Part shown: positions 17,925 to 26,639 of the stretch, one piece after another
How positions within the stretch are numbered: position 1 is the stretch's first letter
Layout: each line of letters begins with the position of its first letter
Source: Hydrogenimonas cancrithermarum
GTDB lineage: Bacteria; Campylobacterota; Campylobacteria; Campylobacterales; Hydrogenimonadaceae
Direction: 5' to 3'
DNA: 64,000 nucleotides
Assembly (NCBI RefSeq): GCF_030296055.1
Contig: NZ_AP027370.1
Span: 2,034,501-2,098,500, forward strand
Notes under the pieces: generated by a model
Told to the model about the DNA's origin: nothing
The model's input: only the letters and a program-made list of their open reading frames with translations
The model's database searches: none
Program-made: the position numbers and the translations under genes

Positions 17925-18536
17925 TTATAATTTTTTGACGTGTTTGAGTTTGATATACATCATGGCGGTCATGATCGCGTCGTTGAGTGCATCATGCTTG
18001 CCAAGCTTTGGAATATCCAGCGTTTCGATTATCGTATCGAAACGCAGATCGACATGCCCTTGAGGTATTGTGCCGATTTTTTTATCATAGTATAGCGCAG
18101 AAACTTCTATTAGTTGATTGGGCAAAGTCACACCTAATTTTGGTTTGATCCACTTGTTGATCATCGCAACATCGAATTCGAGATAGTAGCCGACCAGCGG
18201 CCTTGGGCCGATGAATCGCAAAAAACGGTCCATCGCTTCGTCTGGGTCGAGTGCATCTTCCATATCGCATACCCTGATCTGGTGGATCTTGATGCTCTCT
18301 TCGCTGATGGCCCGATCACATTTGACTTTGATATACATCTGCGAACTGGTCAGGATGCGGTTACCTTTGACTCGGACGGCACCGATCGAGATGATCTCGT
18401 CTTTTTTAATATCGAGTCCTGTCGTTTCGGTATCGAAAACGACGACTTCATCCTTCGGCGGGGTATCGAACAAAAAAGCGTACCTCGGCTCTTTCAGCAG
18501 CTTTTTCATCCAGTTGCGTTTGAGTCTTTCGAACAT
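17925..18536 (-). CDS. DnaQ-family 3'-5' exonuclease (DEDDh)
   Basis: 203 residues. The fold is that of the DNA polymerase III epsilon exonuclease: Exo I is VVFDTETTGL (DTETTG at 35-40), Exo II lies near 115-130 (GYYLEFDVAMIN), and Exo III is HDALNDA near 181-187 with the catalytic His and Asp. The extra 30 residues at the N-terminus are basic. It overlaps the stop of the CBS/DUF294 gene by one base (TAATG), so the pair is tightly coupled. Exonucleases of this subgroup next to DUF294 genes and acetate transport genes are known in other proteobacteria, yet their substrate is unclear. It is not the replicative proofreading subunit by context. Confidence 0.88.
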   Translation of the reverse strand: MFERLKRNWMKKLLKEPRYAFLFDTPPKDEVVVFDTETTGLDIKKDEIISIGAVRVKGNRILTSSQMYIKVKCDRAISEESIKIHQIRVCDMEDALDPDEAMDRFLRFIGPRPLVGYYLEFDVAMINKWIKPKLGVTLPNQLIEVSALYYDKKIGTIPQGHVDLRFDTIIETLDIPKLGKHDALNDAIMTAMMYIKLKHVKKL

Positions 18537-20344
18537 TATCCCACCATGTTGAGCCTGAAGTGGTAGCCGATGAAATTTTTCAGCTCTTTCACCACCTTCA
18601 GTGCATCTTTGAGCATGTCACGCTCCAGTTTGCTGAATTCCTGCAAGTTTATGGAGTTGTCGGGCGCCTTTCCCTGGGCAAGGCGTGTCAGTTTCCCTTG
18701 CAGGATGAAAGTCAAAATGACATCGAACGATTCGATCAGCTCTGTCGCGAATTTGCGATCGATCAGCCCGATATCGTTGAGCCGTTTGATCCGCTCCACC
18801 GTCGGGGTCGCCTCGATTTTCTGTTCGAGTGCCAGGGCGCGTATGCCGTGCATCAAGATGAAACTACCGCCCTTTTTGAGGTCGATCTGCTCTTTTCCGA
18901 AGGTCCCCATCCATCCCAGCGGTATTTCGAAATTTTCGACCGCTTTTGCGAAGATGGCAAGTGCCGTCGGGTGGTTGCTCATGCGTTCGAAAAGGTAGTG
19001 CCGCAGTTCGGTAACCAGTTCGGTATCGCCTGAGACACAGCGGGCATCGAGGAGGATGGCGAGCTTCATCATCGCTTCGCCTTCGGGCATGTCGACCCAG
19101 CTGTCGATATTTTTCTTGAACGCATCCAGCGGCATGCACCACTCGGGGTTGTTTACCATCACGCGACCCGGACACTGCGGAAACCCAAGCGTTTTCAGTG
19201 CGTGGCTGAACGCGGCCATCTTCTCTTCGAGGCCATCGGCCCGAAAACCGTTTTCGATGACGAGCCCGTTGTCCTGATCGGTTCGGATGATCTGCTCTTC
19301 GCGCCCTTCGCTGCCCATCACCATCAGCGCTACATGTGAATGCCACGCTTTGGGTATGACCAGTTCGAACACCTTTTCGAAGACTTTGGTATTCAGTTCG
19401 CTGACGATACGTGCGATATAGCGGGACTTGACCCCTTTGTTGTGAAGCGACCGGACGATGTTGACGAACCCCTCCGTGACGGTTCTGAGCTCTTCTACCG
19501 AGTGTGCCTTTTCGATTTGTACACTCAGAAGATAGGAGTGGTTGGAGAAGTAGCTGAGCAAGTCGATCTGCTCGATGATTCCGCAGATTTCGCCATTCTG
19601 GGTGACGGCCAGGCGTTTGATGCCGTGACGCGTCATCATGAGAAGGGCGTTGAAGAGGAAATCGTCGCGTTCGATCGTTACAAGCCCGTATGTCGCGATT
19701 TTCCCTATGGGTTCATCCAGTGATACGCTGCCAAGGATCACGCGTCGTCTCAGATCGGTGTCGGTCACGATACCCGTCTGATTTTCATGCTGTACCAAAA
19801 CCGCCGCCGCTTTGGCGGTCTCCATTCCAGCCACCGCTTTGCCGATGGGTGTGGAGCCTTCGACAATATAGGGTGCGTGGATAAAGATGTCGCGGATGCG
19901 GGCTGTCAGAAATTCGGTGAACTCGGTCTGCCGGCTCTGTTCGCGCAGTGCCTGGATACGTGTGGCGATATCTTCGAGATAGAAGGTTTTGAAGGCTTCG
20001 TTGCTTTCGAGCAGTTCCATGAAAAGATTTTTTGGCAGTTCATAACAGAGCAGCTCTTCGATGACACGGTAGGTGCGTGCTTCGCATTTTTGTAGAAGTT
20101 CGGAAGCACACAGCGTATCGAGCGTACCGAAATATTCGATGTTACCTTCCCCGTCACTCGTTTCGACACTCCCTTTGATGATCATGTAGAGGCGATCGAC
20201 CTCTTTGGATGCATCGCAGACGACTGAATCTTTGGGGTAGTAGGCGATATCCATCGCCCCCAGCACCCGTTCCAGCTCCTCGCTGGTGAGAGTGTCGAAA
20301 GGGTGAATGGATGCGAGAAAGGCTTTCTGCTCCACAATGCTCAT
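18536..20344 (-). CDS. Cyclic-nucleotide-binding/CBS/DUF294 nucleotidyltransferase-like protein
   Basis: 602 residues in the full usual order: a cyclic-nucleotide-binding fold at about 10-125, two CBS repeats at about 155-270 (which usually sense adenine nucleotides), a DUF294 putative nucleotidyltransferase domain at about 290-430, and a helical DUF294 C-terminal domain to the end. The nucleotidyltransferase signature is intact: GSEGREEQ at 344-351 and DQDN at 356-359, like the GlnD/GlnE metal site. It is therefore a candidate protein-modifying or nucleotide-transferring regulator. Coupling to the exonuclease and closeness to actP and acs suggest control of acetate metabolism by energy charge, which is inference. 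No experimental role is known to me for this family. Confidence 0.88.
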   Translation of the reverse strand: MSIVEQKAFLASIHPFDTLTSEELERVLGAMDIAYYPKDSVVCDASKEVDRLYMIIKGSVETSDGEGNIEYFGTLDTLCASELLQKCEARTYRVIEELLCYELPKNLFMELLESNEAFKTFYLEDIATRIQALREQSRQTEFTEFLTARIRDIFIHAPYIVEGSTPIGKAVAGMETAKAAAVLVQHENQTGIVTDTDLRRRVILGSVSLDEPIGKIATYGLVTIERDDFLFNALLMMTRHGIKRLAVTQNGEICGIIEQIDLLSYFSNHSYLLSVQIEKAHSVEELRTVTEGFVNIVRSLHNKGVKSRYIARIVSELNTKVFEKVFELVIPKAWHSHVALMVMGSEGREEQIIRTDQDNGLVIENGFRADGLEEKMAAFSHALKTLGFPQCPGRVMVNNPEWCMPLDAFKKNIDSWVDMPEGEAMMKLAILLDARCVSGDTELVTELRHYLFERMSNHPTALAIFAKAVENFEIPLGWMGTFGKEQIDLKKGGSFILMHGIRALALEQKIEATPTVERIKRLNDIGLIDRKFATELIESFDVILTFILQGKLTRLAQGKAPDNSINLQEFSKLERDMLKDALKVVKELKNFIGYHFRLNMVG

Positions 20345-20374
20345 GCAAATCCTTTGAATTCTGGTGAGAACGTT

Positions 20375-20473
20375 AGAGGGTGAGAAGGCAAGAAGGTTTG
20401 TTTTGAAAAGTACTTCTTACCAGGCCCACAGCGCCGAATCACCAAGCGAAGCAAGCTCACCCTTTCACCCTCT
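20375..20473. repeat. Nested imperfect inverted repeats between actP and the DUF294 gene
   Basis: The outer arms at 20375-20388 and 20461-20473 (AGAGGGTGAGAAGG against the complement AGAGGGTGAAAGG) match over 13 bases with one gap. Inside, 20387-20395 and 20413-20421 pair over 9 bases with one mismatch. The whole 128-base gap between the genes can fold into a branched hairpin. It may end or weaken transcription from actP into the DUF294 operon. Confidence 0.5.
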
Positions 20474-22119
20474 TAATGCGACACGGCACCTTCGGCTCCG
20501 ATACCTGTTTGAGACCGAATATCTTGTGCTTCGAACGCTTCACGCTCTTTCTCGGCATCAGCACTCTTGTCGGTGATCGAGAAAAACCAGATTCCGATAA
20601 ACGCGACCGTTACACTGAAGAGTGCCGGGTACTTGTAGGGGAAGACCGCCTCTTCGAAGCCGAAGATCTGCTGCCAGACGATCGGCCCCAGGATTACCAG
20701 CATCACCGCTGTCGCGAGCCCCAGGCTGCCACCAATGACCGCACCGCGTGTGGTGAGGTTTTTCCAGAACATCGAAAGGAAAAGAACCGGGAAGTTGGCC
20801 GATGCCGCGATGGCGAAGGCCAGACCGACCATGAAGGCGATGTTCTGTTTCTCGAATGCGATCCCGAGGATAATCGCGACGATACCCATTGCGACGGTTG
20901 CCATTTTTGAAATGCGCATCTCCTGCATCTCGTCGACTCTGCCGCGTCTGAAGACGTTTGCGTAGAGGTCGTGGCTGATTGCCGAAGCACCCGCCAGTGT
21001 CAGGCCCGAGACGACCGCGAGGATCGTCGCGAATGCAACCGCCGAGATGAAGCCGAGGAAGAAGTTTCCGCCGACTGCGTGGCTGAGGTGGATCGCCGCC
21101 ATGTTGTTGCCTCCGATGATCTTACCGGCCGCGTCGAGGTATTGCGGGTTGGTCATGACCATGACGATCGCGCCGAAACCGATGATGAAGGTCAGAATGT
21201 AAAAATAACCGATGAAACCGGTCGCATAGAAGACCGATTTACGCGCCTCTTTGGCGTCTGCGACGGTGAAGAAGCGCATCAGAATATGCGGAAGACCCGC
21301 CGTACCGAACATCAGGGCGATACCGAGGCTGATCGCGGAGACCGGGTCGCTCACCAGACCGCCGGGGCTCATGATCGAATCGTGGGTCGGATGAATCTCG
21401 ACCGCCTTGGCGAAGAGCGCTTCGAAGCTGAAGCCGAAGTGCGCCATGACAGCGATCGCCATGAATGTCGCACCCGAAAGAAGGAGCCCCGCTTTGATGA
21501 TCTGTACCCATGTCGTCGCCAGCATGCCGCCGAAGGTGACGTAGAGGATCATCAGCACGCCGACCAGGATGACCGCCAGTTCGTACGGAAGGCCGAAGAG
21601 AATCTGGATCAGCTTGCCCGAACCGACCATCTGTGCGATGAGGTAGAGGGTGACAGTCGCGATCGATCCAAGCGCTGCGAGTGTACGGATCGGGGTCTGC
21701 TTGAGGCGGAAGGATGCGACGTCGGCGAAGGTGTACTTTCCGAGGTTTCGCAAGCGCTCAGCGATCAAAAAGAGAATGAGCGGCCAACCGACCAGGAAAC
21801 CGATGGAGTAGATGAGGCCGTCATACCCTTTGAGGTAGACAAGGCCCGAAATTCCCAGGAAGGATGCCGCAGACATGTAGTCGCCCGCGATCGCCAGGCC
21901 GTTTTGAAAACCGGTGATGCCGCCGCCGGCGGTGTAGAAGTCTTTGGCCGTTTTGGTGCGCTTGGCGGCCCAGTAGGTGATACCGAGTGTCGCCGCCACA
22001 AAGACCAGGAACATGATGATGGCCGAAATGTTGAGCGGCTGTTTCTGGACTTCGCCTTCGATGGCGCCGCCCGCGAAGAGCGTCAGTGACGAGAGCGCGA
22101 GAATCAACAGTTTGTTCAT
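20473..22119 (-). CDS. actP: Cation/acetate symporter ActP
   Basis: With the start at 22119 the product has 548 residues, the size of E. coli ActP; the frame stays open upstream but that part is the shadow of the DUF485 gene, while AAAGGAT precedes this ATG. It is a sodium:solute symporter (SLC5) of the inner membrane that imports acetate and related short monocarboxylates. After a cleavable hydrophobic N-terminus come about 13 membrane helices; the family motif [20 protein letters not shown] near 66-85 is clear. The ATG overlaps the stop of the DUF485 gene (ATGA), the same pairing as yjcH-actP in E. coli. The long C-terminal tail is charged and cytoplasmic. Confidence 0.96.
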   Translation of the reverse strand: MNKLLILALSSLTLFAGGAIEGEVQKQPLNISAIIMFLVFVAATLGITYWAAKRTKTAKDFYTAGGGITGFQNGLAIAGDYMSAASFLGISGLVYLKGYDGLIYSIGFLVGWPLILFLIAERLRNLGKYTFADVASFRLKQTPIRTLAALGSIATVTLYLIAQMVGSGKLIQILFGLPYELAVILVGVLMILYVTFGGMLATTWVQIIKAGLLLSGATFMAIAVMAHFGFSFEALFAKAVEIHPTHDSIMSPGGLVSDPVSAISLGIALMFGTAGLPHILMRFFTVADAKEARKSVFYATGFIGYFYILTFIIGFGAIVMVMTNPQYLDAAGKIIGGNNMAAIHLSHAVGGNFFLGFISAVAFATILAVVSGLTLAGASAISHDLYANVFRRGRVDEMQEMRISKMATVAMGIVAIILGIAFEKQNIAFMVGLAFAIAASANFPVLFLSMFWKNLTTRGAVIGGSLGLATAVMLVILGPIVWQQIFGFEEAVFPYKYPALFSVTVAFIGIWFFSITDKSADAEKEREAFEAQDIRSQTGIGAEGAVSH

Positions 22120-22448
22120 GAAGCATCCTTTGCAAGCTCTTTTTCGAGTTCCGCTTTGACTTCGCGGCTCAGATCGTCGAACTCGCCGTTGGCGCGTTTG
22201 ACATAGATGCCCGTCAGGGCGAAGGCGATGACGATGATGGCGACACCGACAGGAATGCCGATGGTCGTCACTTTGCCCTCTTCGAGCGGAATGCCCAGCA
22301 GGTGCGGATCGAACGCGATGGTGAGAATGAACGCGTAGTAGACCACCAGCATGATGATGGAGAGGGTCCACGCGAATTTGCTGCGTTTCTTGACCAGCAT
22401 CTGGTATTTAGGATTGTTTCTGATATGTTCTATCATCTCTTTGGTCAT
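22116..22448 (-). CDS. DUF485 membrane protein (YjcH-like), ActP partner
   Basis: 110 residues with two membrane helices (about 26-46 and 62-84) and the family pattern [16 protein letters not shown] near the start. DUF485 proteins are nearly always encoded just before an SLC5 acetate symporter and are thought to be its small partner. The ribosome site AAGGAG lies directly after the porin stop, so porin, this gene and actP form one operon. Confidence 0.92.
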   Translation of the reverse strand: MTKEMIEHIRNNPKYQMLVKKRSKFAWTLSIIMLVVYYAFILTIAFDPHLLGIPLEEGKVTTIGIPVGVAIIVIAFALTGIYVKRANGEFDDLSREVKAELEKELAKDAS

Positions 22449-22460
22449 GACGACTCCTTG

Positions 22461-23768
22461 TTAAAAGTTATAGTTTACAATAACACGGTATTCATCCCAG
22501 TCGAGATCCTTTTTGAAATCTCTCGGGAAATTGCCGCGCAGACGAAGCTGCAGGTTTTCGACATCGGCCGGATAGTACTTGATGTCGAATCCGCTTTCAC
22601 TTGCGGTCCATGCCGTGCCGGTGACATAGGGGTTGTTCTCTCCGATGTCGTAACTGCAGTAGTAAAGTGTGGCATTGGCGTTCAGGCCGAAGTTTTTGAA
22701 GTTGTAGTTTCCGGCCACTTTCCATGCATCGGTATCGGCAAAGAACTGATGGCGCGTTACCATGCCCTGTGTAAATGCCGGCATGCCACCCCATGTTGTG
22801 AGGATGCTCGAACCCAGTTGGTTCGCACTGTCGGAGCCTGTGGTCGAATAGGCAACGTAACCGCTCAAAACGTTGTACTTGGCGGCGAGTTTCAGACCGA
22901 CATAGTCGCTGTCGACATCACCGGCCAGGCTGTCGCCCACATCGTTTTCATGAATATACTGCACGGACGCTTTCATTTTGACGTCGCCGTTCATCAGACA
23001 GTTCCAGCCGAAGTCTCCCTGAAGATATAGGATATTCATGATATCGTGAGCATAGTAGTCCCATGCCTGCAGTGAGAGGTTTTCGATGCCGTTGTATTTG
23101 GCGGCAGCGAGAGAGACGCCGTCGGTTTTTTGCCCGATGGCGTATTCGCCCATGTCTGTAAATTCGCCCGTATCGGCATCGACATAACTGTAACCGGCCG
23201 TCGCAGCCAGTGCTCCTCCACTGTAGACATTGGCAAAGGTTCCTGCGGCGAATTTCGTGATATGTGCCGCGATGAGGGTCGTATCTTTCAGATCCGTGTT
23301 GGTCAGAAGATAGGCTTCGAACATATTGGGAAGCATACGGGCGTCGTCGCTTCCGGCCATCGGCGTGTCGAGGCGCTGGCGTCCCGCTTTGAAGATGGTG
23401 TTTTCGTAGTTGTATTTGAGGTACGCTTCGCCGAGGATCGTATAGCCTTTGAGGTCTTCACCGAAAAGTGACGGGTCGAGAACTTCACCCGGAAGATTGT
23501 CGGCTCCGATGCCGAAGTGGTTGGTCGTGTAGAAAGCGGCACCGGCACTGAAGCCGTAGTAGGCACCCGTTTCAAATTTCAGATGTCCGCCGGCCGCCAG
23601 GGAGGTCCTGTGTACCGTGGCGATGCCATCGTAGTCTCTGTCGAGATAGAAAGCGCGGAATTGTCCGCTTAGTTTGCCGTCGCTGAACGCTTCCGCGAGT
23701 GTATCGGCACCGAAGGCTGTGGTCCCGATTGCCGCAGCGGCTGCGAGTGAGATAAACCGTTTGATCAT
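22461..23768 (-). CDS. Outer-membrane porin of the Campylobacterota OprD-like type
   Basis: 435 residues. A Sec signal of about 20 residues (Ala-rich, ending TAFGAD) is followed by alternating amphipathic strands, Gly/Tyr/Asp-rich turns and a C-terminal VIVNYNF ending in Phe, the usual outer-membrane assembly signal. Segments such as GQFRAFYLDRDY and LKGYTILGEAYLKYNY match OprD-type and Campylobacterota porins that pass small carboxylates. It is the first gene of a porin-DUF485-actP operon, so an acetate or short-acid uptake role across the outer membrane is likely by context. Upstream lie a tandem 11-bp repeat and a hairpin over the ribosome site. Confidence 0.88.
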   Translation of the reverse strand: MIKRFISLAAAAAIGTTAFGADTLAEAFSDGKLSGQFRAFYLDRDYDGIATVHRTSLAAGGHLKFETGAYYGFSAGAAFYTTNHFGIGADNLPGEVLDPSLFGEDLKGYTILGEAYLKYNYENTIFKAGRQRLDTPMAGSDDARMLPNMFEAYLLTNTDLKDTTLIAAHITKFAAGTFANVYSGGALAATAGYSYVDADTGEFTDMGEYAIGQKTDGVSLAAAKYNGIENLSLQAWDYYAHDIMNILYLQGDFGWNCLMNGDVKMKASVQYIHENDVGDSLAGDVDSDYVGLKLAAKYNVLSGYVAYSTTGSDSANQLGSSILTTWGGMPAFTQGMVTRHQFFADTDAWKVAGNYNFKNFGLNANATLYYCSYDIGENNPYVTGTAWTASESGFDIKYYPADVENLQLRLRGNFPRDFKKDLDWDEYRVIVNYNF

Positions 23769-23773
23769 GCTTA

Positions 23774-23795
23774 CTCCTTGTAAATAGGTACAAGG
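23774..23795 (-). promoter_or_regulatory. Hairpin over the porin ribosome-binding site
   Basis: On the minus strand CCTTGTA and TACAAGG (23776-23782 and 23789-23795) pair perfectly around a 6-base loop, and the second arm runs into the AAGGAG ribosome site (23774-23779) that serves the start at 23768. If formed in the mRNA it would hide part of the site. Confidence 0.55.
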
Positions 23796-23807
23796 CTATG
23801 CTACGAA

Positions 23808-23829
23808 GTGAACGTAGCGTGAACGTAGC
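23808..23829. promoter_or_regulatory. Tandem 11-bp direct repeat, putative OmpR-family operator
   Basis: GTGAACGTAGC occurs twice back to back (23808-23818 and 23819-23829), a spacing of one helical turn. OmpR/PhoB-type regulators bind such head-to-tail repeats. The site sits about 40-60 bases before the porin ATG, and the OmpR-type regulator gene lies directly upstream. Confidence 0.65.
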
Positions 23830-23896
23830 ATTTGGTTTTGGAGGATAAAATCGGGATAGATAGATCGTTAGCTGTGCAAAAATGTAACACAAAGTA

Positions 23897-24556
23897 TCAT
23901 GTTCGCTCGATGCAGTAGCCAACGCCGCGGATATTGACGATAAACTCCTCTTTGAGGCTTTTTTTGAGACGGCTCACCTCTGCGCGTATGACGGCGTTAT
24001 CGATGATGGCATCGTCCCATACGTAGTGGCGTAACATTTCGAAGTCGACGACACTGCCCTGATGAATCGCCAGCAGCCGGATAATTTGCATCTGACGCCT
24101 GGTCAACGCCACCGGTGCATTGTCGAAAAGAAGCCTTTCTCCCGCTTTGTCGAAACTGTAGCGTGCACCGAGGCGGATGTGCTGTTTGTCGCGGATACCG
24201 AGAAGCTGGTCGATCTTTTTGATATGCAAAAGCAGTTCAGGCAGATGAAACGGTTTTTTGAGGTAGTCGTAGCAGCCCAGCTCGTATGCCCGCGCGATCT
24301 CCTCCATGCCGCGCATTGCGCTGATGAAGATGGCGGGGGTCTGGATCTTGGCGTTTTGTAGTGTTTCGAGGAACTTCAAGCCGTCGATGTTGGGAACATT
24401 GATATCGAGAATCAGCAGATCGAATGGCTCTTTTTCAACCTGTTCGAGTGCCGCGTTTCCTTCGAAAAAGGGGACGACTTCATGATTGTGTGCCTCCAGA
24501 AACTCTACGATCGCATCGTTTAGCATGGTTTCGTCTTCGAGAAGCAGTATCTTCAT
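23897..24556 (-). CDS. OmpR/PhoB-family response regulator
   Basis: 219 residues: a receiver domain at about 1-115 with the acidic pair at 8-9, phospho-acceptor Asp51 in LLILDINVP and the conserved Lys in KKPF near 100, then a winged-helix DNA-binding domain at about 125-219 (LTRRQMQIIRLL, VIRAEVSRLKKSL, IRGVGYCIE). It follows the histidine kinase by 12 bases, so the two form a two-component system. The porin-DUF485-actP operon starts 128 bases downstream with a tandem operator-like repeat, making that operon the probable target. Confidence 0.93.
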   Translation of the reverse strand: MKILLLEDETMLNDAIVEFLEAHNHEVVPFFEGNAALEQVEKEPFDLLILDINVPNIDGLKFLETLQNAKIQTPAIFISAMRGMEEIARAYELGCYDYLKKPFHLPELLLHIKKIDQLLGIRDKQHIRLGARYSFDKAGERLLFDNAPVALTRRQMQIIRLLAIHQGSVVDFEMLRHYVWDDAIIDNAVIRAEVSRLKKSLKEEFIVNIRGVGYCIERT

Positions 24557-24568
24557 TTCTATACTTTC

Positions 24569-26164
24569 TCATCCTCTTTTGGGGATGGTGTAGGAGAATG
24601 TTACCATGTTTTTATCGTGTCTGAGAGAGACGGCGATCTGGTTTTTTTCACAGATACGTTTGACGAGAAAAAGCCCCAGGCCGAAACCGTTTTCATTCTC
24701 CGACTCCTGGTAAAACGGTTCGAACAGCTTTTCGATACGTGCGATCTCTTTGGTTTCGTTGCTGAAGCCGAGCAGTACATCATTTTCTTCGTTGATCAGT
24801 TCGATCCGGATCTGGCTGCCGGGCAGCGCATATTTGATTGCATTCGAGAGGTTGTTGTCGACCAGGCGGGTGAGCTCTTCGGTATTCATATAAACGGTAT
24901 CGCACGGTTGCAGCTCAAGTGTAAAATCGAGACGGTTGGCGCGTGCGATCTCTTCGAAAAAATCGACGCGCTGCCGAATGAAGGAGCGCGGATCGATCGG
25001 CTCCTTCTCGTGTACGATTCGATGGTGACGCAGCAGATAGCTTAGGTCACCGTAGAGGGTATGGATCATTTTTGTGGCCGCTTCTATTTTTCCGATGTAA
25101 CGGTTGTCACGTTCTTGCATCTTCAGCAGATCGATCTGTGCCATGATGACCGCCAGCGGGGTATTTATTTCATGGATCGAAGTTTTGATAAACGCATCCT
25201 GTGCTTTGACGAGTTGTTCACTGTACTCTTTCTGTTTTCGGAGTTTGGCCGTTTTTTGTCGTACTTTCTCTTCAAGGGAGAGGTTGAGCTGTATCAGTTC
25301 ACGTTTTCTTCGATGGATCGTGTCGACCATATGGTTGACGTAATCGACCAGAGGTATGAACTCCTTGATCTGGATCCGTTGTTTGTTGATGACGCTGTAT
25401 CGTGTCGCCGCCGCATTGAAAAATTCACTGAAGGTCTCGATCTCGTCCTGAATGATTTTGTTGATCAGTTTGATACCTGCGAAGGCGAAACCGAAAAGGA
25501 TAGCTGAGAGCGTGAGAATCTCCATGACATATTTTATCAGGCGGTTTTTCATCGCCTCTTTCTTCTGCTGGACAAGACGGTCGAGTTCGCCCATGTAGAC
25601 GCCGGTTCCGACCAGCCAGTTCCATGGTTCGAATATTTCGGCATAGGAGATTTTCGGGGAGAAACGTTTTGTGGAGGGCTCCTCCCAGCTATACGATAGA
25701 TATCCACCCCCTTTTTTCGCCTTTTGTATCAGTTCCCGAAGGATCGGAATACCCGACGGATCGGTCACGTCGAGTATGTTTTGCCCTTTTATTTCCGGAC
25801 GGTTGGGATCGAAAACATTGGTGCCGTCGAGAGTATAGATGAAGATATAGCGGTTTTCCGGAAGATTGGTATAGAGTTGATTGACGGCGTCGAGAATATG
25901 CTGCTGCAATTTTGTCCAATCAAGAGAATCGCGATAGTTCTCATACTCGTACGCGATAAATTGAATCACTTTTCTGGTCTGGTGCCGGATCTCCGCTTTT
26001 TTTTGCTGAAGATAACGTGTTTTCAGCTGTGTCACTTCCGTTTCGAAATCGCGGTACTCTTCGAAAACGACCAGTGCCGTAAAAAGAAGAGCGAAGAGCA
26101 GCAGAACGGAGATTCCGATCAGATTGATGGTGTTGATACTCAAGTGACATTTGGTTTGTGACAC
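24569..26164 (-). CDS. Membrane histidine kinase with Cache sensor domain
   Basis: 531 residues, starting with GTG. Helices at about 12-34 and 212-235 enclose a periplasmic single Cache domain (PENRYIFIYTLDGTNV near 102-117, WNWLVGTGVYM near 181-191), a fold that in several sensors binds short carboxylates such as acetate or propionate. A coiled-coil linker leads to the dimerisation domain with phospho-acceptor His331 in SIHEINTPL, and the ATPase domain has the N-box LVDNNLSNAIKYA near 430 and GFGLGLF near 505. With the regulator and the acetate genes next to it, sensing of acetate or a related acid is likely, but that is inference. Confidence 0.92.
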   Translation of the reverse strand: MSQTKCHLSINTINLIGISVLLLFALLFTALVVFEEYRDFETEVTQLKTRYLQQKKAEIRHQTRKVIQFIAYEYENYRDSLDWTKLQQHILDAVNQLYTNLPENRYIFIYTLDGTNVFDPNRPEIKGQNILDVTDPSGIPILRELIQKAKKGGGYLSYSWEEPSTKRFSPKISYAEIFEPWNWLVGTGVYMGELDRLVQQKKEAMKNRLIKYVMEILTLSAILFGFAFAGIKLINKIIQDEIETFSEFFNAAATRYSVINKQRIQIKEFIPLVDYVNHMVDTIHRRKRELIQLNLSLEEKVRQKTAKLRKQKEYSEQLVKAQDAFIKTSIHEINTPLAVIMAQIDLLKMQERDNRYIGKIEAATKMIHTLYGDLSYLLRHHRIVHEKEPIDPRSFIRQRVDFFEEIARANRLDFTLELQPCDTVYMNTEELTRLVDNNLSNAIKYALPGSQIRIELINEENDVLLGFSNETKEIARIEKLFEPFYQESENENGFGLGLFLVKRICEKNQIAVSLRHDKNMVTFSYTIPKRG

Positions 26165-26193
26165 GGTTTCGCTTTTCGGGAAGTGTTGAGAGG

Positions 26194-26199
26194 ATTATA
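26194..26199 (-). promoter_or_regulatory. -10 box before the histidine kinase gene
   Basis: TATAAT on the minus strand ends about 30 bases before the GTG start at 26164, giving a short leader. No good -35 was found. Confidence 0.5.
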
Positions 26200-26372
26200 C
26201 CAAAGAAGATTATGAAAAATTAGAGATTTAAAATAAGAAGAAATCTGTGTAGTTATGAAATAAAAGTGTAGTTAAAAGTAATATAAATATCTTAAATATA
26301 AAGAATTATCCATAAATAATGAAGTAAGGTAATAAAAATAACCATTTTAATGTGTATTACAGCTTTCGAAAG

Positions 26373-26378
26373 TATAAT
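26373..26378 (+). promoter_or_regulatory. -10 box placed for a leaderless HTH transcript
   Basis: TATAAT ends 7 bases before the A of the ATG at 26385, so +1 would fall on or next to the start codon. No ribosome site is seen. Upstream AT-rich DNA has two copies of GTGTAGTTA (26247-26255 and 26266-26274) that could be an operator. Confidence 0.5.
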
Positions 26379-26384
26379 TTTATG

Positions 26385-26639
26385 ATGAACGTTAGCGACA
26401 TTTTCAACATTGTCCACAATGCCCTCGAAGCCAAGAACAACGGCCGAAAGATATCTCAAAAGGCGATGGCCGAAGAGCTGGGCGTTTCGATGAGGACTTA
26501 CCAGGATTGGCGTACGGGCAAGGCACAGCCGATTGCGGCACGGGCACTGATGCAGATGCTGGGGGAACTCGACGATGATGAAATTGTACGTGTAGTAAAA
26601 AAGATAAAGGCTTTGGATGAGCAATCTGACGCAAAGTGA
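26385..26639 (+). CDS. Small HTH DNA-binding protein (XRE-like)
   Basis: 84 residues from the second of two adjacent ATGs. A helix-turn-helix is clear at about 20-45: KISQKAMAEELGVSMRTYQD followed by WRTGKAQP, close to phage-repressor/XRE proteins. The tail (DDDEIVRVVKKIKALDEQ) is helical and charged and may dimerise. There is no ribosome site, and a TATAAT box ends at 26378, so the message is probably leaderless. The next small gene overlaps its end by 23 bases. It may repress its own promoter through the GTGTAGTTA repeats; the target is unknown. Confidence 0.8.
   Translation: MNVSDIFNIVHNALEAKNNGRKISQKAMAEELGVSMRTYQDWRTGKAQPIAARALMQMLGELDDDEIVRVVKKIKALDEQSDAK

Noticed and set aside
15963-17930. 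655-codon open frame on the plus strand opposite acs
   Set aside because: It is the mirror of a highly conserved enzyme gene, has no ribosome site and gives a Cys/His/Asp-rich product without domains. High-GC third positions in acs keep the opposite frame open.
22120-22371. 84-residue N-terminal extension of ActP
   Set aside because: It runs out of frame through the DUF485 gene, lacks membrane or transporter features and is Arg/His-rich; the start at 22119 has a ribosome site and the right length.
26247-26274. CRISPR-like or iteron repeat from the two GTGTAGTTA copies
   Set aside because: Only two 9-bp copies occur in AT-rich DNA; at best an operator for the HTH protein.
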